A stretch of 64,000 nucleotides of DNA from Hyaloscypha bicolor E (Eukaryota > Ascomycota > Leotiomycetes > Helotiales > Hyaloscyphaceae). The position numbers were made by a program, and so were the translations under genes. Location: NCBI RefSeq assembly GCF_002865645.1, contig NW_020194585.1:992001-1056000 (forward strand), given 5' to 3'. Numbering within the stretch: position 1 is the first letter of the stretch; each line of letters opens with the position of its first letter. Positions 1 to 11,760 of this stretch are shown in pieces. The notes beneath the pieces were generated by a model. The model was not told the DNA's origin. It did no database searches and saw only the letters and a list, made by a program, of their open reading frames with translations.

Positions 1-1
1 T

Positions 2-1246
2 GCTACGATGGACTGGCGAGAAGGAAAGCTCGGATGCGAGATACAACTCGGCGAAACGGTACGAGATGCGAGGTGGCTACATAATAACCAGTTGTTCGCA
101 GTTGCGCAGAAGAAATATGTCTACATTTACGATCGGGCAGGTGTGGAGATACATTGCCTGAAGAAGCACATCGAGGTCACAAATATGGAGTTTCTCCCAT
201 ATCACTACCTGCTGGCCACAGTAGTAAGTAATTATGGTCTATCTTGGAAATGACAACTAACTCCATGTTAGGGCAACGCTGGATACTTGAAATATCAAGA
301 TGTCTCTACTGGCCAAATGGTTATTGAGATTCCTACCAAGCTCGGTTCTCCTACTTCCTTAACACAAAATCCACAGAACGCCGTCCTTCACATGGGTCAC
401 CAAAATGGCACGGTCACTCTCTGGTCACCTAATTCTACAACGCCACTCGCCAAACTTCTTGCTCACCGAGGTCCAGTCCGAGCTCTAGGTGTGGATCGAG
501 AAGGGAGATATATGGTCTCAACAGGTCAAGACCTCAAGATGTCAGTTTGGGACATCCGAATGTTCAAGGAAGTCAACAGCTATTTTACGAGACAGCCAGC
601 TTCATCAGTTGCAATATCAGACCGCGGTTTAACAGCCGTTGGCTGGGGCACACAGACGTCAATATGGCGAGGTCTGTTCTCGAAACATTCACTTGAGCAA
701 GAAAAGATCCAAAGTCCATATATGGCATGGAGAGGTGATGGCAAGCGGATAGAGCGAGTACGGTGGTGCCCATTTGAAGATCTGTTAGGTGTCTCTCACA
801 ACGAGGGATTTTCCTCGATCATCGTCCCGGGAGCTGGAGAGCCTAACTTCGACGCCAGCGAGGTCAACCCATACGAGAACACCAAGCAACGACAAGAAGC
901 CGAAGTGAAGTCCTTGCTCAACAAGCTGCAGCCAGAAATGATCTCCTTGAACCCAGAATATATCGGAAACTTAGATTTACTGTCTGCCGAACAACGAAAG
1001 GCAGAGAAGGATCTTGACCAGAAACCTGTTGATCCGATTGCAGATATCAAGAATCGTGGGAGAGGGAAGAATAGCTCTTTGAGGAAATATCTGAGGAAGA
1101 AGGGGTCGAGAAATATTATCGATGAGAGGAGGCTGAAGATTGAGGAGCTGAGGAAGAGCCAGGGCGAGAAGCAACGGAAAAGGCTAAAGGAAGCGGAGCA
1201 AGAGCTTGGTCCTGCCTTAGGACGTTTTGTCAGGAAAGGGGCTTGA
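2..1246 (+). CDS. utp7: Utp7 (WD40, BING4 C-terminal), 5' partial
   Basis: Two exons, 2-223 and 272-1246, joined in phase 0 across a 48-bp intron (GTAAGT donor, CTAAC branch site, TTAG acceptor). The start lies upstream of the window. The product is a WD40 protein of the U3 snoRNP/small-subunit processome, acting in the nucleolus on 18S pre-rRNA. WD-type segments are visible, for example the stretch around [13 protein letters not shown] followed by [19 protein letters not shown]. The strongest marker is the BING4 C-terminal region: [18 protein letters not shown], then [18 protein letters not shown] and [14 protein letters not shown]. The tail is rich in Lys and Arg, as in other Utp7/WDR46 proteins. 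The TGA at 1244 ends the gene; about 398 residues are in the window, fewer than the roughly 550 of the yeast protein, which fits a missing N-terminus. Confidence 0.93.
224..271 (+). other. utp7 intron
   Basis: Donor GTAAGTA at 224, branch motif ACTAAC at 257-262 and acceptor TTAG ending at 271. Removing it joins codon GTA to GGC in phase 0 and restores the WD40 reading frame. Confidence 0.9.
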
Positions 1247-2217
1247 TTTCCAGCTGTTGAAATACCACAAAAAATACAGCCGGCAAACATCACCCGTATG
1301 CGCTCTTGGGACACCAACTACAATTTTCCTGCCCAACTACAACTGTTCCAAGTCGGAAGTGATATTCCGCGCCTCCCAGTAAGTGTACTCATTAAGTGTC
1401 AATAATTCCCTGCCCGCGTTTGATCCTTTTGCCTTCTTGGATCAATGCTGTTAATGACGGAAGGAGCATCTTGTGGTTGTCAGCACCTTACATCCTAGAC
1501 AATGATTCATGTTCAAGATCGTTCTTAATTACCTAGCAAATACACGGTGGCAGCTGAATTTCAGATTGACGCCCATGATGCTAAATTCTTACCCCCGGGT
1601 CTTAGTGGGCGGTTGCAATGCAAAGAGTTGAGAAAACACAATTGAACAGAATGTTCATGATAACAATGGCTTTTTCCCCGAGCCTCCACTTGGCTGTGGT
1701 CTCTATCAGGAGATTGCCGAGTTTCATAGCCTACTGAGACCCAAATCTCAACTCTGGACCAACAGCTTACTACATATTTCATTTTCTCTTTTGGCGCGCC
1801 AAGGCGAGGCACTTGCCCCAATTTTGCCGTTGGAACTCGCCTTTCATTCGGGACCAACCTCCTGACATTGACCTGATCGCACGAGCCGATTGTATGTGTA
1901 GAAGTTGCCCATATCCACGTTGGCCTTCTGTGGACGTCTCATCAATCAGGCTCCTAGACATAAGAAATGTGCAAGAGGCGAGAGGGATCAAATGCTCGCA
2001 TGATCAGGTGGCATGACGTCCTCCATCAAACCGAGCCTGATGCAGTTGTCCTAAGTGATCACAAAATCAACACCTTTTTGTTCTACATATCCCATCGTTG
2101 TCGCTTCTGTCATCTTAACCGTACCACCATCTCCCTTCCATTTAATAGAAGATTTCCAAGTGAGTCATATACAATCAGGCACCAGGGGTGTTGCAGGCGA
2201 GCCAAAAGGCAGGAAAT
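1247..2217. other. intergenic, nothing recognised
   Basis: This stretch of about 970 bases lies between utp7 and the DUF6594 pseudogene. Only short open frames without family resemblance are present. I see no tRNA, repeat or transposon end. Confidence 0.6.
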
Positions 2218-3402
2218 GAGTGAGTCCCCTCGATCATTTGCTACTGCAAGAAAATCTGACAATTTTCTCAATGGTTGTGGTCGAAGGTCTGGTAGTCATG
2301 CTGGGGCCAAGGATCCCAAAGCTAGCACTCTTTCACCATCAAGATCCACGGTGGCCGCTTCAACTATATTGTCAGAGAAAAGGCCGATGACCACCCGCGG
2401 GGTTATTCGAGACTGGCTGCAGCAGAGAACAGCGACGCTAGCCTTATCATGTATCAAAGGTTTGGATACATACAAAACCGCATCCTCCTTCTTCAATAGG
2501 CTGAGATCGTCGCATTAGAGAAGAACTTGGATGAACTGGATATATTCGATGCAATTAATGAGAGTTTAGACCTTTGCCTCAAAACTTGGAAAGTGCTTGA
2601 AGGTCCCGAAACAGGATAGGAAGCTCTTGGGCATACTAGAATGCAACAGAAACTTCTAATTGACGCATTGGAGACGAAATTTAAGAATTTCGGTAACAAT
2701 ACCTTCGTAGAAGTATAGGAGGGGTAATGCTTACATCTCCTGCTTCGTGAATTAAAGCTGGGCTCCGTCAAAAAGTCGACGAAAGTCGACTATCGAAGCT
2801 TGTATGATTGCATGTGGGAGCGGAAACCTCCTGTACCAGGAGAAGATACTTTTATCTACAGGTGAGGACTTGCTCCACCCACCATCGAGATACTATGGAA
2901 GCCTAATCTGATACGCCTACCGGTAGGTGTGATGATATCATCTCGTTGGTGGGCATTGGTGAGAGAAGCTAGTTGGATGACTTAATAGGAAGCTTAATTG
3001 CTCTGTTTAATGGCAAGCTTTTGCGGGTACGTACCTCCACCACTTTTTGGCCAAATATTCCTCGTCATGCTAAAGCTCAAAACAGTCATGTTTCTCAGAC
3101 TCTGAAGATCTCCAGAGAACGTCGGACAAGGGGATTCACTACTACTCCGACAGCACGATCGGAATTTTTAACGGAATGACTGCATTCTGGGTCGTCGCTT
3201 TGATGATCCAAGTGTGGTTGCTCATTTTTGTTGATACGCCTGCAGCAATGATGTTAGACACGGTACTGCTTTGTTTTTTGTGAGTTCTTGACGGTGCTCT
3301 CGCTTTTTACTTCCGTGAATCGGCAGATGCTTTCTTCGTTGCAGCTTCGTAAGGCACATCTTTCCAAATGATGAATTATGTTCCTTTATTGACGGATTAG
3401 TA
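2218..3402 (+). pseudogene. DUF6594 membrane-protein pseudogene
   Basis: A single frame from 2401 to 2862 reads through GYSRLAAAENSDASLIMYQR, FGYIQNRILLLQ and LEKNLDELD, then SLYDCMWERKPPVPGE. These are the hallmarks of the fungal DUF6594 family (RLA..., RRFG...N...LLYLQ, L..EL..LD). The frame is broken by TAG at 2497, 2617 and 2716 and TAA at 2725; each would be a Gln codon if one C-to-T change were reversed. After probable introns near 2863-2936 and 3027 the similarity resumes with LDDLIGSLIALFNGKLLR, then DKGIHYYSDSTIG and two hydrophobic segments ending near ESADAFFVAAS. These match the C-terminal membrane part of the family, and more stops occur there (2968, 3280, 3347). The family is common in fungi and its function is unknown. 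The 5' end is uncertain; an ATG at 2218 is one option. Confidence 0.8.
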
Positions 3403-3488
3403 GGTGCTGCGCTGTCCTTATCGTGTCTCTGGGGACTATCCAAACCGTTTCATAATCAAACTTGATGCTTTGATGCATTAATGAATTA

Positions 3489-4930
3489 CTACTTCGGAAC
3501 TCTGGCCATAAAACTCCAATGCCCCTCCGGATTCTCTTTTAACGTTGTCATATCCCTCAGATCCACATTCTCCTCCCCACTACTCACCACTCCCGCCTCA
3601 ATCGCCGACTTCGCGTGTTTTTTGGCTTTGTAAGTATCACCAACAGCATTATACGCCAGCGCAGCAAACACGTGACCCTTCCCCATCGCTGCATGCACCT
3701 CCTCCGCTTCGTAAAGAGCTAACAACTGCCGTGCCATTCGCGGCGTTCCGAGGGAATTTGGGTTCCAGTCTCCGAGGTGCGTTTGCATTTGCAAGATTTC
3801 CCGGATGCGGGAATCGGAGGTGGAGATTTCGCCCGGGTTGGAGGAGCAGAGTGAGCAGGTGCAGTCGAAACCCCAGACGTTTTTTAGGTGAAATTGTCTC
3901 TCGGCGTGGGTTTGAAGGATGTTGATGTCTGGGTGGGGTTAGATTTGATTTTGTGAAGGGGTTGGGGAAGTACAAGTGATGGTTATCTCTTCTCCAGGTG
4001 AAATGGTTCGGGATGCATATGTGGCGTGGATTAGGGTTGAGGGGTCGTGGTAATGCATTGAACTAAAAGCTTAGTTTATATTAATGCTGAAAATTAAGGT
4101 GGAAGACTCACTTTGGACGGCAATCATGGTTCATGAGCTACGGAGACATTGTCAGCTGGTTGTCACGTGATATGACACAGGCTCCCTACAGCAGTCTCGG
4201 GATAAAAGAGGAAGTGAGGAGCGCCCTCAAATTCTCCAAGGAAAGCATTCGTGTTGATTCTCTCCATAATAGGATCTCCCTGGTTATTCGCCGCCGTCCG
4301 AAGGATGATCTCTCGCGTAGTATTCGGCAGCTGGTCAAAAGTCTTCCGAAGGTATTCATACCCGATCGGACGGTCGGGAATGAAAGCATCCTGGTGATAT
4401 ACTCCTACCGGAGTAGCGGCAATAATCTCATCTCCTCGATGGAGGGTCCGCGTTGCGAATAGACCATTGCCTCGACCCGGAACATTTCTGACTTCCCATG
4501 GCGGGTCGTCGAATTTGTTGGTCTTCTCGTGGACTCCTTGTCGCACGAAGGCGGGCAGGGATTCCACCTGTTTTGTTATCGATCGCGTTGTGAAGAATGA
4601 TATTCCTCGACTGTTGGCGAAGTTTGCGTTGGTGTAGACGCAGTATTCTTGGTAATTCTCATCGTCCTCGAGACACTGTTTTTTGTGCGTCCAGGGCGCG
4701 TAGGGAGATTCAGGTACTTGAGCTTGCGCAGGCTCGTGATGGCTGCAGCTTCCCGAGTGCTTGTGCTCTTCCTCGATCCGTGGGACTCTCAAAGTGGGAA
4801 AGAAACTCTGTTCTGTGACACTGCAGACATCCTCTTGAAAGTCGAAATAGAGGGGGTGTTGTGCAGCCCGCACGAGGCGGAGAAGAGAAAGGGATGTCGC
4901 CACCAATAGAAGATACATATCGATACACAA
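3489..4930 (-). CDS. SET-domain protein with putative signal peptide
   Basis: Four exons on the minus strand, 4190-4930, 4112-4137, 3974-4062 and 3489-3928, with introns of 52, 49 and 45 bp. The total is 1296 nt or 431 aa, and all phases close. The second exon is only 26 nt and encodes the SET motif LMNHDCRPN, whose Asn codon is completed by the next exon. Other SET signatures are GRGNGLFATR near residue 152, the GEEITITYI motif that spans exons 3 and 4, and a post-SET cysteine cluster FDCTCSLC. SET enzymes methylate lysines using S-adenosylmethionine. The N-terminus MCIDMYLLLVATSLSLLRLV reads as a signal peptide or anchor, with a second possible start at residue 5. Fungal SET5/SMYD-like proteins with signal peptides are known, but the substrate cannot be told from sequence. 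Confidence 0.88.
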
Positions 4931-7900
4931 GCAGGATGTTCAGGTGGAAAAAGATGGGACGACGGGACTTTTAGGTTGGAACACTCGATCTTATCTTGAA
5001 TTCAAATCAACGTCACGGATCGCGCGTGTGCTGCGGCTCAGGAGGAGATGAAACAAACGCTGTCTGATGTTCGTCGCATGCCAAATCGCTTAGCGAACTT
5101 TCCATCTGATCGTTTGAATTAATTCGAAATAAGTTCATTGAAACAACTCCCTAAGATACTTCTAAAGTTTGTGCCATTGATAAGAGTTGTATTTCGATTT
5201 GTTGAAGAGTTCAGTGTAATTGTGGGTGTGCAAAACTACAGGGGTGGTTCCATAGAGGAACATGCGGTACGCTCAGGGGCTGGCCCGCTGGGGATAGGGG
5301 CTGCTCGCTTAAATGGCGGTGGCGGTCGTGGGGAAGACGGCAGGACGGTGTTTTCCCAATCTCTCTTTTCCCTTCGTTTTCAATAAACATCCCATAGCCT
5401 TTCCTCGATCGTTCCGTGTCAATGACATTGACTAGCTACTATCTTACTTCATCTTAGTGTTGGGGCAAGGATCCTAAAATTTGAGGTACGATTCTTGCAG
5501 GTATTCGTACATTATTTTCCGCATCCGCTCCGCGACCAATCATCCCTTTCTTGTTTAACACCAAATAAAGTTACAAGTCGTAATACAAGTCCAGAACTTG
5601 CAATCAACATCCCAGGCTTCTTTCTATTTACTGCCCTCAACCACCCGTCTGCCTCTCGTACCTGTCAATATTTTCTTGCACACGGGCTTGAGACTCCACC
5701 ACAATCTCCTGCTCCATCTCTACTCTTGCACCTGAATTTTGAGGGTACCCACTTGTGTATGCGAGTGCCGTCGTATATGCCGAGCTGTACCCGGGATTTG
5801 AATGTGTAGGGTCATTGAGGTAATAGACGAGAGGTTCGGAGGGAACGTGGGTATGAGATGAGTTGGAAGAACTGGTGGAGTGTGTGTTTGAGGTTGACGG
5901 TGCTTTGGACTTTGACGAGGACTTCGTGGAGGAGGATTTGGAGCGAGATGTGGAGGAATGTTTCGTGCTTGATGACTTCTTGGAGCTATCTCTCCGGCTG
6001 CAGAAACTTGTGTGTTAGCGGATTGGGGTTCTTTTCTGAATGTGTACATTGGCTGCCCTTTACCTTGAGTTTGAGCCGTATTCAACTTGAGTCGACAGAG
6101 TCGACATTTTACTAGAGGCGCTTCTAGAAGGACCAAGCAACGGTCTGTATCACGTGGATGATTGTTTCACGTGATCGAACGTGGTCAAAAATGATGCTCT
6201 TTACTGAGTGAATGAGGGAACTCCATGACGATCCACTGACAGAGAGTCTTGTCCCATATTTATACAGTGCTCCAATGTCCTCACATCTTGCAAGTGCAAG
6301 CAGACTTCCACTGCAAAAGCCTTGCAATGATCTTCGCGAAGTGCAAAGTGCAAGTGCGAACATGGGTCGGAACGCTTTGACCTTTGGAAGCATTATGGAA
6401 CATTCACCAACATCGTCTTCAGCCACTTCAGCCATCGAAGTCGATCAATATCGAAGGCAGGATATGAAAAGGGGACACCAGCTCAGCTCTGGTTTCAATC
6501 GAGTCGCGCCGGGAAGCAGCTGCAGCAAGGTTGATCGGCCGGTCTCTCAGAACATGTGGGGGCTGCAGTTGCAGCAGGCCTGCGCGTGATTCCCCACGTC
6601 TCGAGCTGGGCTTCACCGCGTTGCCCCAAAAGGGAGCATGGCTTCATGCCCGTCATCCTCATTTCCTCAGACTTGGGAATACGAAGGCCGCCCAAGGTCG
6701 CCTTTTCCAGGCCTGGAAGCCCGCCAGCCTGGCTCTCGAATTTCGAATTATTATTTCACGTCGTAGTGTCACGACTCACGACAGTACCCAGTTCATCTCG
6801 AGTCCCTGAAACGACCCCAGCAGATTGCACATATCCTTCCAAATTCCAATCGATTTCTTGCATGCATCAGACCGGGGTAGCCTGCACAATTACGAAGCTT
6901 GACGGATCAGCATCTCCATAAAAAAATGGGTCGCAGACGATCCGATTGAGGCTCTTCCTGGAGAACGAACCCCAAACGGAACGGGTCTTGCGGGACAGCA
7001 TTGGGATAGTTCTTCACCAGTTGAACGGCTTCCTGGTCTTTTCTATTTCAAGCCTCAGTGTGGCGGTATTCCAACGGTGAAAGGTGTCCTTTGCAATTGG
7101 CAGTTGCTGGCAAATCAGCACGATGGGGCGGACGAGGCAGACAGCACCCTGGTCCTTAAAGATTACAAAAAACGCCCCCCCTATTATTCTCCTTCCGTGA
7201 CACCCTCGGTGAGCCCCCCCCCCCCACCTTCTGTTCGATTCGGCGTGTCCTTGTACTCTGGGGAGAGGTTCGACTCAAGTTTGCTATCGCAGATCAAACG
7301 GGACCGGTATTCAATGATTCAGTACAGTATGAGCCGGAAGGCTCTGAAGGCGGGATGTTGCATCGACTTCTACAATCTCCTGTCAGGCTCGGGTGACGTC
7401 TCCGAGGTTTCGAGGACATTGTCTGAATCGAGACTGCAGGCCCGGATTGGGCGGCCACGAGGTCAAGCCCACTGCTGCAGCATACATGCATGATGCATCC
7501 CCCCATTTCTTCCCCTGTCTGATTGCGCCCCTGGAGCCTAGTTTCCAGACAGTCGGTGAGAGATTGTGCGCGCTTGACATCCTTAAATTTAACCCTCTCC
7601 TCCATTTCAATTAAATTCGACTCTTTCTGTCGATTTTCGCTCCTCACTCCAAGAATGACCGTCTCCCACTGACACCACCGTCCCCTTGCTGGACACAACT
7701 CAGCAATGCCTCTCGTTACTTAGTGCAGTATTCCCGAAGCCGAAGAGCAAAAGCAACAACTTCAGCCTCGCCATCGTGGACTTGCAGGACATTCGCCTGT
7801 TCTGCGACGACGCCCAAACTGGTCCTCTCGTCACTCAGCAAGCGTGTCAATTGCCCAACGATCATTCACCTGCCATTCCTCCTCGTCCGTTGCGTCCTCG

Positions 7901-8002
7901 CTCGACGAGCTTTCAGTCTTTACCGTCGATTGTTCTTCCTCGCAACTCGTGCTGGCGGCCTGGTGCCGTCTCACGTCTTTAATACTCGATCGTACAACCA
8001 AA
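4931..8002. other. 3-kb gene-poor interval
   Basis: I could not support a gene here. Open frames up to 138 codons occur (for example minus 5720-6136, which has a CRLC motif and a Pro/His-rich tail) but none shows a recognisable domain, conserved start context or intron logic. There is a run of twelve C at 7214-7225. The 7580-8000 part is pyrimidine-rich and is probably the promoter and 5' leader of the ankyrin gene that starts at 8003. Confidence 0.5.
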
Positions 8003-10774
8003 ATGTCGAACTCCAAGCACAAGTATGACTGGGACAATTACCTTCCCAAGATGATCTCTCTGTATCTTACTGGAATGTCAATTCCAGAAATATGGAGAGC
8101 AATTCAAGACGAGTCAACACGTTTCACCCCAGGGTATGTCGATTCTCGTGCTATTTGGAAAGTAAAGCTCTGCAAGGCAGTCTTAGATTGAGATCACAAT
8201 CTATCGTGGAACCAATTTCTAACGTGTTCTAGGCAAAGTATAGTATATCAGAAGCTCAGAGCTGAGGGCTATCCTACCGACAAGAATCAACGGGCAAGGT
8301 TTTTGGAAGCACACGAGCTTTCAAGACAAGCCGGCTTTGGAGTCGGTGCTAGCAGCTCAGGGCATCGGCCAATGCACCTTGCATCCTTCCCAGAGCAAAA
8401 CAACAACGACTACAACGTCGCTCTCTGTCCTTCGACAAGCAATCTTTACTCTTCAGGTCCGCAGCAAACACCAATAACTAGCGGCACGGTAGACCCAAGT
8501 ATATTGGAGTATTTACACACTTCAAATGTCCCAGGTGACGTGGGACATTCAGACAGTTTCAGGGCTCAGGACGAATCCGCATTTGCCAATATTTCAAGTG
8601 GTCTGGAATTCGTTGCCTCGTCTGACACACCTCCCCATTGGACTGCAAAACTACCAGTGGTTCAACGTCAAGAAAGCTTCGGCGTTGGCCCCAGCACGTT
8701 TCTTGAGGAGACCCAATCCGCTCAAATAGCCCCAAATCCGAGTACAGACTCCACTTCATTCGACACCCAAGAGTGGTTCGACAATAGCACTCTCTCTGGC
8801 TACCACGAACAAGACCAATACACATATTCCTGGGAACAAGATCCACTTGACGGTTATCAGGACAATGATTCATCTACTACAATCAAATGTCAAAATGTGC
8901 CTCGGCTGCTACGGTTAACAGAGGCAAACGGGAAAGTGGGAGAAGATGGTCTAGGAGAATTAGCCTCGACGCCTCAGCATTCTTCAACTGACTTCGAAAC
9001 TCAACCAGGGTTCAGCCCTCATAGTCTGTCGGAAGGACATGATACATCCATGTCTACAGCTATTGGGGGTGACGATGTCCATATGAGCACGGTAGCCGAC
9101 TCATCTGATTTGGATCCGGTTGCCAGCACAATTCAGACCGGCACTCCTAATAACCATGGCTTCAGGAATACTCCTTCCCCGACAGACAAATACAGCCTCG
9201 GTGAACGCATGTTCGCTTGGGTCAGCCCAAAAGCTAAGTCTGGCCTGATGAACATGCTCAAGCGCGACTCGGGGTATGCGAGTGGGAGAAACTCTCCGTT
9301 GGCCCCAAGCGTGGATGACACCAGACCTGACCCATCATCTTTGCTCGAGTTCAAAGGATTATACCGGGTTCCTTGCAAGTGGCTCCATCAACCGAAGCCA
9401 ATAGTTACGTTCTACATCCCAGATTCAAAAGCCATGGAGCGCTTCAAAGAGACTCCTACTTGTTCGCAATGCCTCTATTCCAGCGTCCACAACTTGAGTT
9501 GGTCTGCACAATATCTCGGTCTTGCGGTTTTCAAGGCCGAGCTAATGCTTGACACGAAATACAATATTGCAGCTCTCGATAAGGTTGGGAATTCTGCCCT
9601 TCATTATGCTGCTGCAGGTGGCGCCGGGATTGAACACTTCGCTGCCTTGATTCAGGCGGGGGTCAATCCTTGGCAAATAAATACGGCCGGGCAGCTTTTC
9701 CTTCATTGCTTGCGGCCCCATATTAGAGAAATTGGCTCCGAAGGTTTTGACGATAACCTTGTCGCCATGTTCCACGCAGGCTTGATTGATCTTTTGAATT
9801 CTTTCCAACCAAAGGGTGCCTTCAGATGGCGAGACAATGAGGGGAGGACAGTCCTAGATGCCCTCGCATCTAACATCAAGGATACAGAGATAAGAACTCA
9901 GACATTTCGGTGAGTGAATCTATCGAACCCGCAATTATCCTGTTCATTTCAACTAATGATTCAACGCAGTCATATCAGAGATGCAGGCTACCCATTGGAG
10001 GTTTCGAGTCAATATCCCACGAAAAAATCGTCGAGAGCTCAATCTGACAAACCCTCCCCGACAACTGACGTCAATTTCATTGCTAAGCAGGATAGACAAC
10101 AAAAGGCACATGATATTCTTAGACATGCATCGATGGAGCCATCATATATCGATCCGGACACTGGAGATAACGTTCTTCACGCACTTGCTAGGCTGAAGCC
10201 GGGGGGTTCACTCATATCCAAAATCCAAGAATTCGTCTTGAAGGATATTGATCTAAATCTGCACAATCGAGATCGAGATTGCCCTCTAGCAGCCTTTGTC
10301 AGCGAGCGTCCCTTTCTTGGAGAACATAACGATGAAACAGGTGCGACGATGTCAAAATACCTCGATGCATTGCTTTGGAGCGATGCTCGTCACAGGATCC
10401 CGAACAGAATCAACGTCAATATGCGGAATCGCGAAGGAGTTTCTGCTCTTTACTATGCTGCTATTCGTGCCCGGCCTGATTCTGTCAGGAGTCTTATTGA
10501 AGCAGGAGCCAATGTCAATGTTCGACAGGGTACGTCATCCCCGATAGTCTGAAGTGCAAGCTAATGGGATACAGATGTCGATGGACACAAGATCAGCATC
10601 CTTCAAGCGACCATGAACGCCAAAACTCAGGCCGTACTCAACAAGAATGAGCTGAACATCAAGGATTTTGAAAATGTGATCTCGTATCTCGAGCACGAGA
10701 ATGCCGTTGCTGAGCCGAGTCTCTATGAAGAGCGAGCAGTATGTGAGAATTCGGTGAGGGTCATGCCTATGTGA
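8003..10774 (+). CDS. Clr5-like/ankyrin-repeat protein
   Basis: Four exons, 8003-8133, 8233-9909, 9970-10529 and 10575-10774, give 855 aa with every junction in phase (introns of 99, 60 and 45 bp with standard borders). The N-terminal 70 residues, DWDNYLPKMISLYLTGMSIP and on to TPGQSIVYQKLRAEGY, resemble the short helical Clr5-type domain often fused to ankyrin repeats in Pezizomycotina. A long Ser/Thr/Asp-rich, low-complexity middle follows. Ankyrin-like units are at about residues 480-530 (KVGNSALHYAAAGGAGIEHF) and near the C-terminus (NREGVSALYYAAIRARPDSV, then LIEAGANVNVRQ). The role is unknown; ankyrin repeats suggest protein binding. The start ATG at 8003 has the context aaaATGtcg. Confidence 0.82.
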
Positions 10775-11198
10775 GACGATGACATATGGTGTTCAAAAGT
10801 TTGTATGATGTTTTTGACGGGTTTTTCATGATTGTGTTTTGGGGGGTTTGTAAGATTTGGGATACGATATGGCCGATTCTTACGAATTACGATATACCCT
10901 TCGATGTTAGCGATGGCTTTATGCTCTACAATTTCTTGTATTTCTCAACATGCAATTGTTGATTCTGTTGTATTCTATTCAGTCTAATTCATTTACGGTC
11001 CTAACGACCGGTAACAGAACCCGATGCGGCTCCTTGAAATCTATTCCTCCCTTCGTTTTCTCAAACGCTAACACAATCACAACATCCCGAATACAATTCC
11101 TGGCACGAATATCCTGCAGTCGAGTTCCATTTCTAGAACTTGATCAACGAGATAAGTCCCTTTGAAGCAACAGCCGACCGGGCCTCGCCATCGAGAAC
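10775..11198. other. intergenic, nothing recognised
   Basis: This is the 3' flank shared by the ankyrin gene (plus) and the LysM pseudogene (minus). It is AT-rich near 10800-10980, as expected of 3' untranslated sequence. No further gene was seen. Confidence 0.5.
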
Positions 11199-11760
11199 CT
11201 ACAGAGAACCAAGTGGTCTGAAATAAGCATCAGGTTGTGAAAGATCAAGGATTCTTATTCCGGACACTCTAGCAACCGCTCTATCATCCCTCATCACCGC
11301 CCTCGGCGTCCGTCTTGTCTGCTGAAAAGGCTCTGGCGTCATCTTCGCACCACCGATGACACAAACACAAACACTATACCCCAAAAGTAGGTGTTTACAA
11401 TCTGGCCCGATGTTCTTGTTCCAGGCGTAGGATTTGGAGAGGGAGATGGAGTGTGCGGAGGCGACTTTCGAGCAGGCGTCGCCGGATTTTGCTTTGTACA
11501 AGGAGTTTCAGTCGGACACCTAGGTGATGGATTAGCGCGGGCTGGAGGCAGAGGGAAAAGGCCAGTTTCCAATGAGGGTTTGAGGATTGTCTCTCTTCAA
11601 ATGACTAGGAAGGTCAAGGTAAGTTTGTACGTACGATAGGGGTCTCGATTGGGAGAGGCGTTTTTATGCCGTGAAAGGGTTCTGGGGTGGTGGCAGGGCT
11701 AGGATTGGGGTTGCTGAGGACGAGCGAAGACAATAAAAGAGGATGAGGTTGGAGGGCTTC
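11199..11760 (-). pseudogene. LysM-domain protein pseudogene
   Basis: The minus-strand frame that ends at 11199 contains a clear LysM core: NSLYKAKSGDACSKVASAHS, then ISLSKSYAWNKNIGPDC and LLLGYSVCVCVIG, matching the fungal pattern FYxVxSGDTC...ISLxQFYAWNPxVGxxC...L..GYxVCVGV. The codon expected for the first LysM cysteine is TGA (11508-11510), preceded in frame by a TAG at 11520-11522 and a TAA further upstream. Upstream, in another frame, lies a linker-like stretch TTPEPFHGIKTPLPIETPI near 11640-11700, typical of the spacers between LysM domains. Fungal LysM proteins bind chitin and are usually secreted. I read this as the remains of one, truncated at both ends. Confidence 0.62.

Noticed and set aside
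796..1317. 173-codon minus frame opposite utp7
   Set aside because: Antisense shadow of the Lys/Glu-rich Utp7 C-terminus; its Ser/Leu/Phe-rich content is the expected mirror.
5720..6136. 138-codon minus frame with CRLC motif and Pro/His-rich tail
   Set aside because: Low complexity, no partner cysteines, no promoter or homologous domain visible; likely chance.
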